Positions 24,501-36,496 of a stretch of DNA of 64,000 nt are shown piece after piece. Origin of the DNA: Onthophagus taurus (lineage: Eukaryota > Arthropoda > Insecta > Coleoptera > Scarabaeidae); the NCBI RefSeq assembly GCF_036711975.1, contig NC_091971.1, forward strand, positions 9,741,501-9,805,500, in the 5' to 3' direction. Both the position numbers and the translations under genes were made by a program. Under the pieces are notes generated by a model. That model was not told where the DNA came from. It searched no databases and saw only the letters and a program-made list of their open reading frames with translations. Numbering within the stretch: the first letter of the stretch is position 1; each line of letters starts with the position of its first letter.

Positions 24501-25434
24501 CCAAGAAAAAAAATCCACCCTCTTAGTTTTTAATCTTCCTTCCATGGAGATTGTCCAAGATCCGATCAGCTGTCGTCATAACCAAAATGATGGTCACCAC
24601 GGTAACATTTCTTTTTCTGGCATTTTTCTAAGGCGCGCTTAAGAAATGGCCGTTACGAACGCGAAAAGGGCCCAAGGGCGCAAAACCTCTCGGGTCGTCG
24701 GTTCAAGGTTTAATGACCTTATTGTAATTTTGTTCCTTTTTTTGTACCTACCTAAGGCCCTTTGTCAATCAGACGTTGCTGCCTCGCCAGGAAAGAACAG
24801 CTGTGTGATAGCAGCGTCTGGCTTGTGCCATCACTTTAATTCTGAAAAGTGTGTCTGTATATTCATTCGATTCGATCAAAAGGGCACAAAAAATTATTCT
24901 TATAACTGGAAAAGGTGGTGAATAGAAGAATGGATGAGTTATGTATAAATATTGGCCGAGGAAAAATAATTAAATCTCCATGTTTATTTATCCTCTTACT
25001 TATGTGCGAAGTACATAAAGATAATGATTTAAAAATTGTTAGAGCTAAAAAAGAAGGAAAAAAGGGGTTAATTCAAAAATTTTTAGGTTAATTTTTTAAA
25101 TTTAAATATATAAAAATAAATAAGTCTTATCACATACAAAAACGATAATAAATCTATTTCTACTTACATTCTGAGATAAAATCAGATAAATATTATAAAA
25201 CAATAACTTTTAATCTTAAAACTCTTCAAATTGTCATTAACGCCAAATAAATTGAAATAATTTAAATTTCAGAACTACCAACCTTTAGTGATAAAACTAA
25301 AACTTGCGTTAAAACTTCCTACGCTACCTTTAGCATTGTTTTGACATTTGTGTTTTTTAGGATTAAATACCTTTAGAAACTAATTGCATAAGTGTATATT
25401 TTTAACTGTAGATTGATAATTCACTTACACCAAT
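21506..25434. other. Intergenic region between divergent Tet and MARCH genes
   Basis: This head-to-head spacer must hold the 5' UTR and promoter of both genes. I found no coding exon. From about 22470 to 24100 there is a cluster of GAAAGCT/AGCTTTC motifs, including the inverted repeat GAGCTTTC-AGC-GAAAGCTC at 22471-22489 and AAAAGCT-CCG-AGCTTTT near 23524. The stretch around 22370-22640 and 23400-24200 is richer in GC than the flanks. Confidence 0.5.
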
Positions 25435-27017
25435 GTGTGGGCCACGGTTTCGCGACTTTTGCGCCGTGCGAAGTGTGGAATTAGACAGAGATTGGTACAC
25501 TTAAACGTTTTTTTTCCTCGTATGTACTTAGAACCAACAACAAAAACAAATCAAAATACAGCAATGCCCGAACATTTCATAAATGTTAAACAAAGCGAAA
25601 TGCAACAACAACAACAACAACCGCCGCCACCACCTGGGTTAATGTACGATCAAGGGAAGATTGTCGATTATACACGTTTTGGGTCCAGTTCGAACATCTC
25701 GAACGCTAACAGTGATATTTGTCGGATATGCCATTGCGAGGCCGACAGTGGAAATCCTTTATTATCGCCGTGTTATTGTGCTGGTAGTCTTAAATATGTC
25801 CATCAAGCTTGTCTCCAACAGTGGTTAGCTGCTTCCGATACCAGGTCTTGTGAATTGTGTAAATTTAATTTTATTTTACATACGAAAATAAAACCAATTG
25901 CAGAAGTAAGTATTAATAAGATTAAATGCGAATTCAGGGTGTGGCTAATTCTTGTTTTATTTTAGTGGAGAAGACTTGAGATGACTGGAGTTGAAAAACG
26001 TAGATTACTCTGTGCCATCTTATTTCATTTTGTAGCAGCTGTTTGTGTTATTTGGTCTCTTTTTGTACTTATAGACAGAGCTGCAGAAGAAGTTCAAAAA
26101 GGTGTAATAGGTAAAAGTCGCTTAAATAAGTTATTTTATAAAGATTTTTTTATTTATTTGTAATTAAGGTGTATTGTTAAAGCAAAATGAAATTATTTTA
26201 AAACTCAAGGTTAAATTTTTTGTTAACTAATCAGTACAAGAATACTTGACGGGTACTTGTTAAATTCTTTAAATATTTTTAATGATAACAAAATTATCAT
26301 ACAAAAAGTAGATATTATTTTAATTCCTAAAATTATATTTTTAATTTTAGCTTGGCCTTTTTGGACGAAATTAGTAGTAGTGGGTGTTGGTTTTACAGGA
26401 GGAGCTGTATTTATGTATATACAATGCAGACAGTACTTACAATTATTTTCAAGGTGGAAAGCTCATAATAGGTAAAAAAGAATTTCGTTTATATAAATTA
26501 ATTTTATTACAATGTTTTTTAAAGAATTATTTTGGTACAAAACGCTCCAGAGAAAGTCATATCTCCGCCATCGCCAAATTTTAACGTTACCATTAATCCA
26601 AATCGCGTTGAACCTTCTTCACAAGTTATTGCAAACGTTGAATGCAACGTACCGCCACCGAGAGTTAGCAATCCGGTTGAATCGAGTTACATGTTTGATG
26701 GTGGCTCAAAAATGTACGTTCAAACGATTAGTTCAAATTCGAGTTTAAGCAACTCGGATAGTAGCAAGAGGTCCTCTAAAAAATCCGGACTGTTTGTTAA
26801 AGACAAAATGGATTCGGTTAGTATAGGTCGAAATTCGTGTGATGCACTCGAATTAAACATACAGGAAATTTTGGCTCTCGACATTGAGTACAGCAAAAGG
26901 CACTCGTCCGTGTCGGGTTTAGCTCATTGTTCGAAAGATATCGAAAAAATTAAGAATAAAGGGGTGTTCAAGTCGTTGCCTAATTTAAGTGCCAGCAGTG
27001 AAAACTTATTAGTATAA
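25435..27017 (+). CDS. MARCH8: MARCH1/8-type membrane RING-CH E3 ubiquitin ligase
   Basis: Exons 25435-25905, 25966-26110, 26351-26471 and 26525-27017 join in phase to give 409 aa. The RING-CH (C4HC3) domain starts at [15 protein letters not shown] and ends at CELCKFNF, with cysteines and histidine in order. [16 protein letters not shown] leads into a first membrane helix ([19 protein letters not shown]). [17 protein letters not shown] opens a second helix ending at [19 protein letters not shown] after the helices matches vertebrate MARCH1/8. The C-terminal 130 residues are Ser-rich and presumably cytosolic. Family members sit in endosomal and plasma membranes and ubiquitinate membrane proteins for internalisation. 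The start at 25435 is the first ATG of the frame; 25519 and 25564 are alternatives, and an upstream non-coding exon is possible. An AATAAA lies shortly after the stop, near 27177. Confidence 0.9.
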
Positions 27018-27234
27018 GTAATATCTACATAACAACATGGTCTTCATTAAATATTTCTTATTAAATGTTATATTCATTGTGATTTATTTATTTTATGTTT
27101 CTATTTGTATAATTATATGCTTTGTTGTGTTTATTAATGTACTGAGTATTAATTTAGTGATGTTTTAAAATTTATCAATAAATAATTTTGTTATAAATCT
27201 ATTTAGTTTATCAAAAATTCCCCCACACTAGTGT

Positions 27235-27282
27235 ATTTATACCAAGGACTGTAGAATCAAAGGCCCGTTCGTGACGTCACGC
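27235..27282. repeat. Short dispersed repeat shared with 53833-53895
   Basis: The segment from TATTTATACCAAGGAC to CCGTTCGTGACGTCAC is the reverse complement of 53895-53833. The other copy has an extra 16-20 bp in the middle. It is probably an end of an unclassified mobile element. Confidence 0.6.
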
Positions 27283-27299
27283 ATAAACACTAGAAACTA

Positions 27300-30240
27300 G
27301 GGTTGTAACGAATGTTTGCATTCCCAACTTTGAATGCGAAAGATTTGATGAAATATATAAGTTCACACATGTTCATGCGACTGAGAGACGCCATTGTCCG
27401 AACGATCGTGTTTAGTAGTAGAGATTAGAGAGATACCAGAACAGTATTTAGTATTTTGAGTGTTCTCTATTGCTTCTATTCTATACTCGTTTGGAGATTA
27501 ATTGTATGACAATTTGATCAAATTGTGATAAACATGAGGCCAATGTCGAGTGGTATATGGAACTACTTTAATCCCAGAATAATAACCCACGTAAAATGTA
27601 CGTATTAATAATCCCCAAACCATTGTTTCATTTAAGAAGTTAGCACCTAGCGCTTTGTCGCGTTAGAAGTGCTTTCCCCCAGTCTTCCTTTACTACGGAA
27701 ATGTGCCGACAATTTGCTTTGATTTCGCATCTAGCTTTTGTAGGTGCGAGATTAGAGCACTGTACGTAAAATTTACGTGTACTTAGTAATTACGTTTGTA
27801 CATGAGACGTATATTTGACATGGCGTTAATAATAAGCAGACGGATATAACGGAGCAATTTTGAGAGGTGTTGGTTTGTATGTCCCTGCATATTCTGGTCG
27901 CCCTAAGGCTTTGTTTAATATAAAGCGTTTCTCTACAGAACTGAGAAGAACCATTAAATAAAATGATAACCTGAACACCAATATTCTCTGTATTATACAA
28001 GGAGTTCAGAACTAAATATTTTATGGCGCTCAACTGATTAAGTGTTGGTTGTTAATCACTATTTTATATTTTGGCGTGATTTTCGTAGATATTTTATCTA
28101 TTTTAGTGATGTGAGTGACAATAAAGAAGATAAAGTAACCCGCAACAACACAATGGATAACTGTTTTACCAGTATTCTTTGGCCATGAAACTACTAAATA
28201 AACTATACAATCTAACAATAGTTGTCACCCTTCGTAAAAGTATAAGTCAGAAATACCGATGGAGTTACTGGAGAGTATGTGCCTCAATAGAAAGACCAGG
28301 AGATGGCCTCTTTGTGTTTGCTACAATAGTCTCAACATTGTAGCAGTTGATTCCTATGCTGTATATAACCGTAATGCAATAAAAAAGGACAGAAACCATT
28401 ATCAAGGCAAGAAATTGTTCTGAAACTTTAAGAACAACTTACTTCACCATGGCAACAAGAAAGGCTACAAAATTGCCCCTCCCTGTCATGGAAATTGAAT
28501 TTTTACAAGATGAGCCTATTGAGAATCACAGGAAAACCATTAAGGGAAAGAGAAAAGAAATTACTGCAGTTTATGTCCTACAGTGAAGAAGAGAATGACC
28601 ACAACAATTTGTTATTTATTGTGTGGTGAACATCAAATAAAAATATGTATGAGTTGTAGCCAAGGAAATAAATGATTTATCTTCATTTATTTGCTTGTTC
28701 TTGGACGTTTAATAAAAAAGTCTTAACGCTATCGAAAAACGCTTCGGTTAAGACAATTTTGGGATTCGTCTGATAAAAAACCAATAGAACTTGATAAATT
28801 GGTTGCAGAGATGATTATTGGTCAAAATTTACCCTTTAATTTTGCGGAAGGTGTGTTTTTTAAACGTTTACAGCAGGCAACGTCACCCAAGTATAAATTA
28901 AGACGTCGCCAATTTTGTATGGACCTTGTGTATGATGAATTTGAAAAGCTAACATTCACTCCAGATATTTGGTCTGATCCCAGCGCAGGCGTTTCACTTC
29001 TAAGCCTAGCTCATGGAATAACAGAAGATTTAAAAAAGTTGACACGGTAATATAATGTGAACCGATGCACGGCAGTCACACAGGTGATGTTATACTTGAT
29101 GAAAAGGTTTAATGTTTTATTCACGATAGAGAATCAAACATGATTAGAGCTATAAATCTGTCTCACATTGCTCAATTCACCAACTTCAATTATACATCAA
29201 ATCAGGTTTATTCGAAAATGCAACCCATTTTAATCATTCTATACTGGAGAAAGAAACTACATAAAATTCAAACCAAAAGACTTGGCCGATACTCCACACT
29301 AGCGTATATTCAAGACCGTCCAATGAGGTATGTATTAGTATGTATTACTATTTTTATTAGTTAGGGTATATTTTTGTCAGATTTCTCGAAAATAAAAGAT
29401 TCTATTGTTTTTTATTTAAGTACTAACAATAGAATATCAGTATTGGTATCTTCTGAAGACTGGGAAATTATGAAAAAATATATAAATATATTGAAACCAG
29501 TTGAAGAACTAACTAAAGAATTAAATAATGCCAATTCCAACATTTCATCCATCATCCCTCTAATATACGTAATTAAATCATCACTACAAGAGTAAGAGCA
29601 AAGACACGAAATTGCTCAAATCAAGGAAATCGACAGAAAGTTAATTTCAGAAGTAAACTTAAAGTTTGCGCATATAGTAAATAATAACTTATTCTCAGTT
29701 GCTACATATATGGATCCTTGTTACAAATATACATTTTTTAATGAAATAGTTCAGGAACAAATCGAAATTATTACTATTTTAGCCAATTACTATGACTTAC
29801 GTTCATCAGAATTTAGTAATGAGAATGAACCGCCTTTGAAAAAAATTAAAAATTATGATACATCAACTGCCACTTCAAAATCAGATCATTTCCATATTCA
29901 GAACGTTTTGAAAAATTTATTGGGCTCAAGTAGTGAGGAAAACGATGAAGAGGAAATGATTATGAATGCTACAAAGTTGAAGTCTCTTTTAGTCGACTAT
30001 AATAAGCAGAAAAATCTACAGCTTTCAGAAAATCCCTTGTTATGGTGGTACAACAATAGATTAAAGTACAAAGAGCTTATTCCTATAGTTTATCAATTTT
30101 TGTTGGCTCCTCCAGCAACTGTAGCTAGTGAATAACTGTTTAGTGATATAGTTTGACTATTAATTTGTTAAGTAGCAAAGTTAGTTACCTACAAAACATT
30201 TAATAAAATACTATATGAAGTAAAACTTATCTTTTGTTTT
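27300..30240 (+). pseudogene. Decayed hAT transposon (BED finger to C-terminal dimerisation domain)
   Basis: Near 27300 the sequence GGGTTGTAACGAAT resembles a hAT terminus. A short frame at 27534 reads SSGIWNYF and then HVKCTY, as in a BED zinc finger, then stops. At about 28790-29050 there are LPFNF, FFKRLQQA and FTPDIWSDPSAGVSLLSLAH. At 29370-29600 a helical region contains PVEELTKELNNANS. At 29710-30150 it ends with NPLLWWYNNRLKYKELIP and APPATVASE, the hAT C-terminal dimerisation signature. Several frameshifts and stops break the gene, and a piggyBac fragment interrupts it. It is a relic between the MARCH and CHMP1 genes. Confidence 0.75.
28240..28690 (+). pseudogene. piggyBac transposase C-terminal fragment inside the hAT relic
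   Basis: In a plus-strand frame, MCLNRKTRRWPLCVCYNSLN and then AVDSYAVYNRN match the piggyBac block near the last catalytic region (RKTRRWP, YN-LN). After a frameshift, KRNYCSLCPTVKKRMTTTIC and CGEHQIKICMSC give the C-terminal Cys-rich finger. Stops interrupt both. It presumably inserted into the hAT element, since hAT similarity resumes right after it. Confidence 0.55.
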
Positions 30241-30583
30241 TGAATTTTGTTAAATGTTTCTCTCACTTCTTTTTAATAATCATTTAAATAAAAAAATCAT
30301 ATTGATTTAAAAAGCTTTAATCAAAAAATGTTTACTTATACAGAAAAATACAAGATTTTGTTAATATTACAAAATAATCCATAATATATTTAAAACTTAA
30401 AATTAATACATTTTTAAAATCATTAATAACATTTTAACATCTTTTTGATTCCATTATTTACATCTACTACCATAGATTGACACGTTCTATTAAAGCCTCA
30501 AGCTGTTTTCTTGGCTTTTTAACATTTTTTGTGTTCCTATTTATAGCCTTACACATAACATTTTGCTGAAACTGATTAAATTA

Positions 30584-31325
30584 CTATTCGGCTTGTCTCA
30601 ATCGTGCTAATCTTTGTGTTAATTCATCTTGTTCCTGAGACATAGCCGTAGCACTGCTTACACTTGATGCTGGTAAACCTTGAGGTAATTCCAAATTCAA
30701 TTCCAAACTAAAAAAAAGTATGATTATTATTAAAATTAAACAATTTTTTTTAATTATAATTACCCAGCTTCATCAGCAACTTCTTGCATTAAGCTATCAA
30801 CTTCATTTTGAGGAATCGTTGTTGTAGTGGTTTGAGACATAGCATTCTCCATAACACCAGATTGAACATCAAGATCTTCAAACTGTTGTTCAAATTTATC
30901 CATTAAACTAGATACTTTTTCTAGATTCATACTGTTCATTGCAGCATCCATTGCTTTAACCACACCGGCCATTGAACTGGTGACTTTTCGTGTTGTTAAA
31001 GCTGATTGTACTCTACTAGCCACAGCATCAACTCTAGCCGACATTCTTAAGTAATTAATAGATTGATTTTTTTGTCGAATAGCGTTTTCAGCGTGTATTC
31101 GCGCGACTTCATGGTTTCCTTTCTGTATAGCCTGTTTTGTTTTCGCTTTCTCTTGCTTCTCCTCTTTGACACATCGTTTTGAGTTTCTTTCCAACTCTTT
31201 CACGGCGAATTTTAAATTGAAAAGGTGTTCTAATACAATATTAAGGAATGACTCATCTTTCTTTCTAAATTGTTTCGTACGATTTTACAATAAAAAAGGA
31301 TACTTTCCATGGCCGAGGCTGACAT
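30584..31325 (-). CDS. Chmp1: Charged multivesicular body protein 1 (ESCRT-III)
   Basis: Exons 31325-31304, 31229-30764 and 30707-30584 join in phase to give 203 aa, the family's usual length. The short first exon encodes MSASAMEK and the next continues HLFNLKFAVKELERNSKRC. The basic N-terminal helical core (KAKTKQAIQKGN, ARIHAENAIRQKNQ) and acidic C-terminal half are typical. The last exon ends DELTQRLARLRQ, a MIM1 motif that binds the MIT domains of Vps4 and similar proteins. The protein acts late in endosomal sorting and membrane scission on the cytosolic face of endosomes. Nothing is missing or unusual. Confidence 0.95.
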
Positions 31326-32362
31326 TTCGTTACCCGTCTTGACCTCTTATCCTTCAATATTATTGAAGGCCCCACTGCAACTAAAGAAAAAGGTCACAAT
31401 TTTTGTGACAATTTTAATAAAAAAATTTTAACACACTTCTTTACAGTGTTTAACACAAACTGTCAAATTTGACAGAACCAGAACGTCGTCCTTCTAAGTG
31501 GTGTGGTTAGAAAACTATAACGTTATTAATGAACTAGTTTTAGAAGATGTTTTGTCGTCACTTTAATCTGAAGCTTTTAATTATTACTCATTTTAATGAT
31601 AATAACTCAGATAAGGATTATGATTCATTTCATTTTTAATCCTTAAATAAAATTAATTTGTTTTTTGTTTTCGATTATAGATGGCAGCAAAATGATGAAT
31701 CGCCTTATTTTAAAGAATAATTTAAAAATGGTATTATTTCTTAATATTTTAAAGTCAATAAATTAAAGAAGAATTTTGATTCATCGTTTTCATTATTTTT
31801 AAACAGTTTTTAATAAAACTAAATCTTTTTCATTGTAATGTGGTGTTGTTATAGTAGATGGCAGTAGTTACCGGCTGTTAAGTGTCAAATTTTATTATTT
31901 ATTTATAGTAAGTAATTTTCTTTAATATTATTAATAAATATATAGATGTGTTATTCTTAATAATAAACTCATAGTTATAAATATATTAATTATTAAATTA
32001 ACATATTTCATAAGTTAATATCGCTTTTATTTTTTAGAAATGTTTTAGGTTAAAAGCAATGAAGATGTTTTTATTATCAAAGTGATTTATTTATTTACAT
32101 TAAAATAAACAAAGAGAAATTATTAAGATACATTACGTATATAATTATGTAAAAATTAAAAAATATATATATTAATATAATATAAAACCTTATAAAAGTA
32201 ACAACAACAAAGAACTAACAACAGGGAGGATAATATAAAAGGATTTTCTTAAAAAAGAGTATATAAATACAAATTGGGACTTTGTTAACAATCTCAAAAC
32301 GTAAATATTTGGCACCTACTTTGTACAAATACAAAAATTTTATTACAAATAAGATTTAATCA
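31326..32362. other. Intergenic region between CHMP1 and CPR genes
   Basis: AT-rich spacer. It contains the CHMP1 promoter side and the 3' flank of the cuticular protein gene. No further gene or clear repeat seen. Confidence 0.5.
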
Positions 32363-35300
32363 TTATTTTCTATCCTCTGTTGTATGTTTCTTTGATGTGT
32401 ATCCTCCTTTAGGGTCTGAAAAATAATCAAACATGTGCAGCTTGCCCTTTTTATCAAGATATCCATATTGGCCTGTCACATATCCGTTTTGGTCGCGCTC
32501 TTCTACTCTAAATTGACGATTGTGCCTATAAAAAGTAATATTGGGATGTTTTAAAATTGTTATATAACACCTACATAAAAATTACATAACAAGATGAAAG
32601 TAAATTTTACCTGATATTTGAGATATCCAGAAAATGTATATTTATAAAAAGTTGTAATATTTTATGATGATATTGAGACTTAGTGAAAGTTTAATTTCAT
32701 CAGTTGTGTGAGTTTTACACCTTTCATTTTCAATAGGTGCAGTTATTGATACGTATGTAATTACAGCTCGTGCAAACCTGTTAGTATAAGCAATTGACTG
32801 TGAGATTGATGATTAAAGAAAAATATAAAAAATTGTGTGTTGGTTTTAAATCAACCAACCGCAACTAATTTAATTTCAATTACTTCCTATTAGCAAAAAA
32901 ACAATTTAAATACCTCCTTTTACATTCCAATGAAATTCCAATTCTTCACATTTTCTGAGTGAAATTCTTAGTCATCACCTCACACCAATTTCTTTTTGTT
33001 AATACGTAATTTAATTAATAAATGATAATGGTTGTTAACAAAGAACATAAATGATTACCCTTTTCCTGTATCATAACCAAACTTGTAACTGTTTGGACCT
33101 TTGTGACCGTGCATATGAAATTGTACCCTTTCACCGGGAAATCGAACCCCCAATGAATGTGTAAATGACGTCGTTATATCTTCGACGTCATCAAAATGAT
33201 CACTAGCCTCCGCAATCGGTTCTTGCGGAGATTCGTTTTTATCATTTTTTTCATCGTTTATGTCAACTACCTTTTCCTCCTCGATTTGTTTCTTATTCTC
33301 CGCTTTTGAGAATCTCTCGAACGTTTTTCTTCTTTGTTCCAAGTCATCGAAATTATTCGTTCTGGATAATTCTGGTCCTTTTGGATTTGAAAGTTTTAGT
33401 TTTTCGTGAACGTCTTTGTTGTATTTTTTCGGATGACTATTAGTTGGTTGTTCGACATCTAAATCAGATGGATAATAATAGGTTTCTTCGTTGTTTGGGT
33501 TCCATAATTCTGGGTTTGGAGGTTGTAATTCTTGGGAAGGTGTAGGATATTCATAAAACACAACAGGAACGTTATTGTAATTATTTGGAGGTTGCAAATT
33601 TGAAGAAATTTCCGGGTTATAAAACGGTACAGGATCTTGTAACTTTGGAAGCTGTAATGTGTAATAAATTGGGATTGGTTGTGGGCGATCTCGGTTTTGT
33701 TGTTGATTTTGAGCGGTTGCTGTTGAGAGAACTGCAACTAAAGTTAACTGAAATAAAAAAAATTAACATAAATTATGAAGTACTCGGTATAATTTAAATT
33801 TAATTAAGAGTCTGTACAATTTATTATACACTACAATTACCATATTAAATCGAGATTATTTATGACCAGCTGAAGATAATCGCGATTAAATGCAAGATTA
33901 AATCGAGAAAAAATAAAGAAAAGATCGAACTTCCTCAAGTTAACCTGAATATTACGTAATTTCCGGAAGGAAGTGAGAAATGCGGTGAAAGTCACAAAGA
34001 GTTTTGAGCCGGATTCGGCAAGTTCAGTGCTAAAAGGAAATGTTGTACGCTCGCTTATTTTTCAAACCAGTGAAAGTGAATGGATTCGTTAATCTCAAGT
34101 TTTTAACGTTAATCTTGAACTATTATGACACAACCGAGTTGGCATTTTATCAAATTACGAGTTAAAGAACATAAAAGCGAATAATGTTACTTATATTAGC
34201 AACATTTTTTATTTTATAAATTATTTATTAGGGATAAGTAGACATGATTGCACCTGTTGGTTTGTCATTGTCCTCTGGACAATGATCGTAAATGTAATTT
34301 GCAATTTTTTTAGTCGTCTCGTGACCTTAGGACGTCTTTGTGTTATAATCTACGTTTTGTTCGTTTACAAATTATCCTAACGCGCAGATTCTAAACAAAT
34401 TGCATTGATTATTATTGAAAAACGTGGCAAGTACGAAAGGTGATTATTAAAGATTTACGTGTTTTCTAAAATAATTGTTCAAACTACGTTTAAAATCTCT
34501 GTTAATTTTTTTAAATTATACTTTATAATTTATGTATTTTTGGTTCAATATAAACTGTTTTTATACATAATGTTTTCTCTGTTGGTTTTGATTTTTGAGT
34601 TGTGATATCAAATATAGAAATCGCTTATTTTGTCATTGTATTGGTTTATGTATTAGTATATTTGGACTATTATGAACAATTTTTATGGATAATGTGTCTT
34701 CCATCAGTTTTAATATTTCAGTTATCATCGATATTATAGATCAAAATCACCTATTTTGTAGTTTTGAAGATTTTTCCTTTATATATTATGGAAAATAGGC
34801 ATACCAAGGTTTGAAATGGTAATGGATTATGTATTTCCGATTTATTATGAACAACTTTTATGTGCAGCTTTATCTTCATCAGTTGTAGTTTTTAAATTAT
34901 GAATGATGTTAAATACAAAAATCGTCCATTTCGTAGTTTTTGCAAATGTTGAGGTATACTTGTTTAGGTATGTATTGGTTTATGTATTGGATTTTGTATA
35001 TTTCGGCTATTATAAACAATTTTTATGGATAACGTGTCTTCCATCTGCTTTAACATTTGAGTTATCAACGATATTAATGATCAAAATCACCTATGTCGTA
35101 GTTTTGAAGATTTTTCCTTTATATTTGGAAAATAGGCATACCAAAGTTTGAAATAGTAATGGATTATGTATTTTTGATTTATTATGAACAACTTTTATAT
35201 GCAACCTTATCTCCATCAGTTGTAATTTTTAAATTATGATTGATGTTAAATACAAAAATCGTCAATTTTGTTATTTTTGCAATTCTTGAATCACACTTAA

Positions 35301-36495
35301 AGAATGGCTATACTTATACATGTATTGGTTATAGATTTTGCATATTTGCTGTGTTATGAACAATTTTTATGTATAACGTGTTTTCCATCGGTTTTAAATT
35401 TAGAGTTAGAACCGTTATTAATAATAGCCTATTTTGGCATATTAAGGTTTTTTACTGATATTTGGGAAATGATATTTATGATCTTTTATGAACAACTTTT
35501 ATGTACAACCTTGATTCCATTACTTGTAATTTTTAAGTTGCATAAATGCAAAAAACATCCATTTTGAGGTTTAGGTAATTTTTGCTTTGTACCTGAAATA
35601 TGGCTACACCTACGTTAGAATTTTCTCCATCGATTTTGAAGTAATGCTTTCAAATAAGGAATGATGTTAAACATAAAAATCGTGCATTTGGGAAATTTTT
35701 CCTTTATACCCAAAAACTATCACAGCTGGGTTCTAAGTACAAATGAATTAAGTAACTTCGAAGCTTTATGAATCATTTTTATGTATAATTTTTGCTTCCA
35801 TCTGATTTAATTTTTGCCTTGCAATTAAATCAATGTTAGAAGCAAAGATTTATTTTGCAGATTTTTCATTTTAACATGGAAAATGTGCATATCAGGCATA
35901 TGTGGGTTTGAAATGTTAATGGATTATGTATTTTTACTTTATTATGAACAATTTTTATGCATAACATTTTCTCAACATTTCTTAAAATTTTCTTCAAAGC
36001 TTTATAATTAATGTTAACCACAAAAATCAGATATCTTCGCAATTTTTGCATTATACTTAGAAAATGGTTACAACTAGTTTTGAATTGATTATGGAATTAA
36101 CCTCCTTTATGTATAATCTGTATTAATTTTTGAGATATGATAAATATTAAAAAAATTTTATCATTTTTGTCAATTTGGCTATCTTAGCTTTGTTTATGTA
36201 AAATTAATTAAATCAATAAAATCTTGATGCAAAACATTAACATCTAAAAACAACTCTTTAGATACTTTTTACAAAAACACACCCATTTACAATGATCATT
36301 ATCCTTGTATTTGATGGTAAAAACATAATTCCCATTAGAAAGAACCAAGGATAAGCCTCAATACTAATACAATAAATTACTATTCGACGTTTACTTGTAG
36401 TAATCAAGAAAATGTTTACAACCATACATTAAATAACTTTTATGATACAAGAAAAAAAAGTTACTAATTCAACTTACATATCCAATTGCTGTCAT
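32363..36495 (-). CDS. Secreted CPR-family cuticular protein (Rebers-Riddiford chitin-binding)
   Basis: Exons 36495-36478 (six codons), 33747-33059 and 32525-32363 join in phase to give 289 aa. The N-terminus MTAIGYLTLVAVLSTATA is a signal peptide split by the first intron, the classic arthropod cuticle-gene layout. The middle is rich in Pro, Asn, Tyr and charged residues with a Glu/Lys/Asp-rich stretch. The C-terminus carries the R&R consensus: NSYKFGYDTGKG, FRVEERDQNGYVTGQYGY, then DYFSDPKGGY. Such proteins are secreted by epidermis and bind chitin in cuticle. The extended core and final SKKHTTEDRK do not fit RR-1 or RR-2 neatly. A TATA box lies just upstream. Confidence 0.88.
34540..36120. 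repeat. Satellite-like array, about 172-bp monomer, in the CPR intron 1
   Basis: The motif TATGAACAATTTTTATG or a close variant recurs at about 34671, 34846, 35011, 35183, 35355, 35487, 35767 and 35943. The steps are mostly 165-176 bp, with one of 132 and one of 280 where a unit is shortened or diverged. Two alternating types are visible: one ends GGATAAYGTGTCTTCCATC and the other has TTATSTCCATCAGTTGTA. They form a dimer of about 340 bp. No open frame of interest. Confidence 0.85.
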
Positions 36496-36496
36496 C

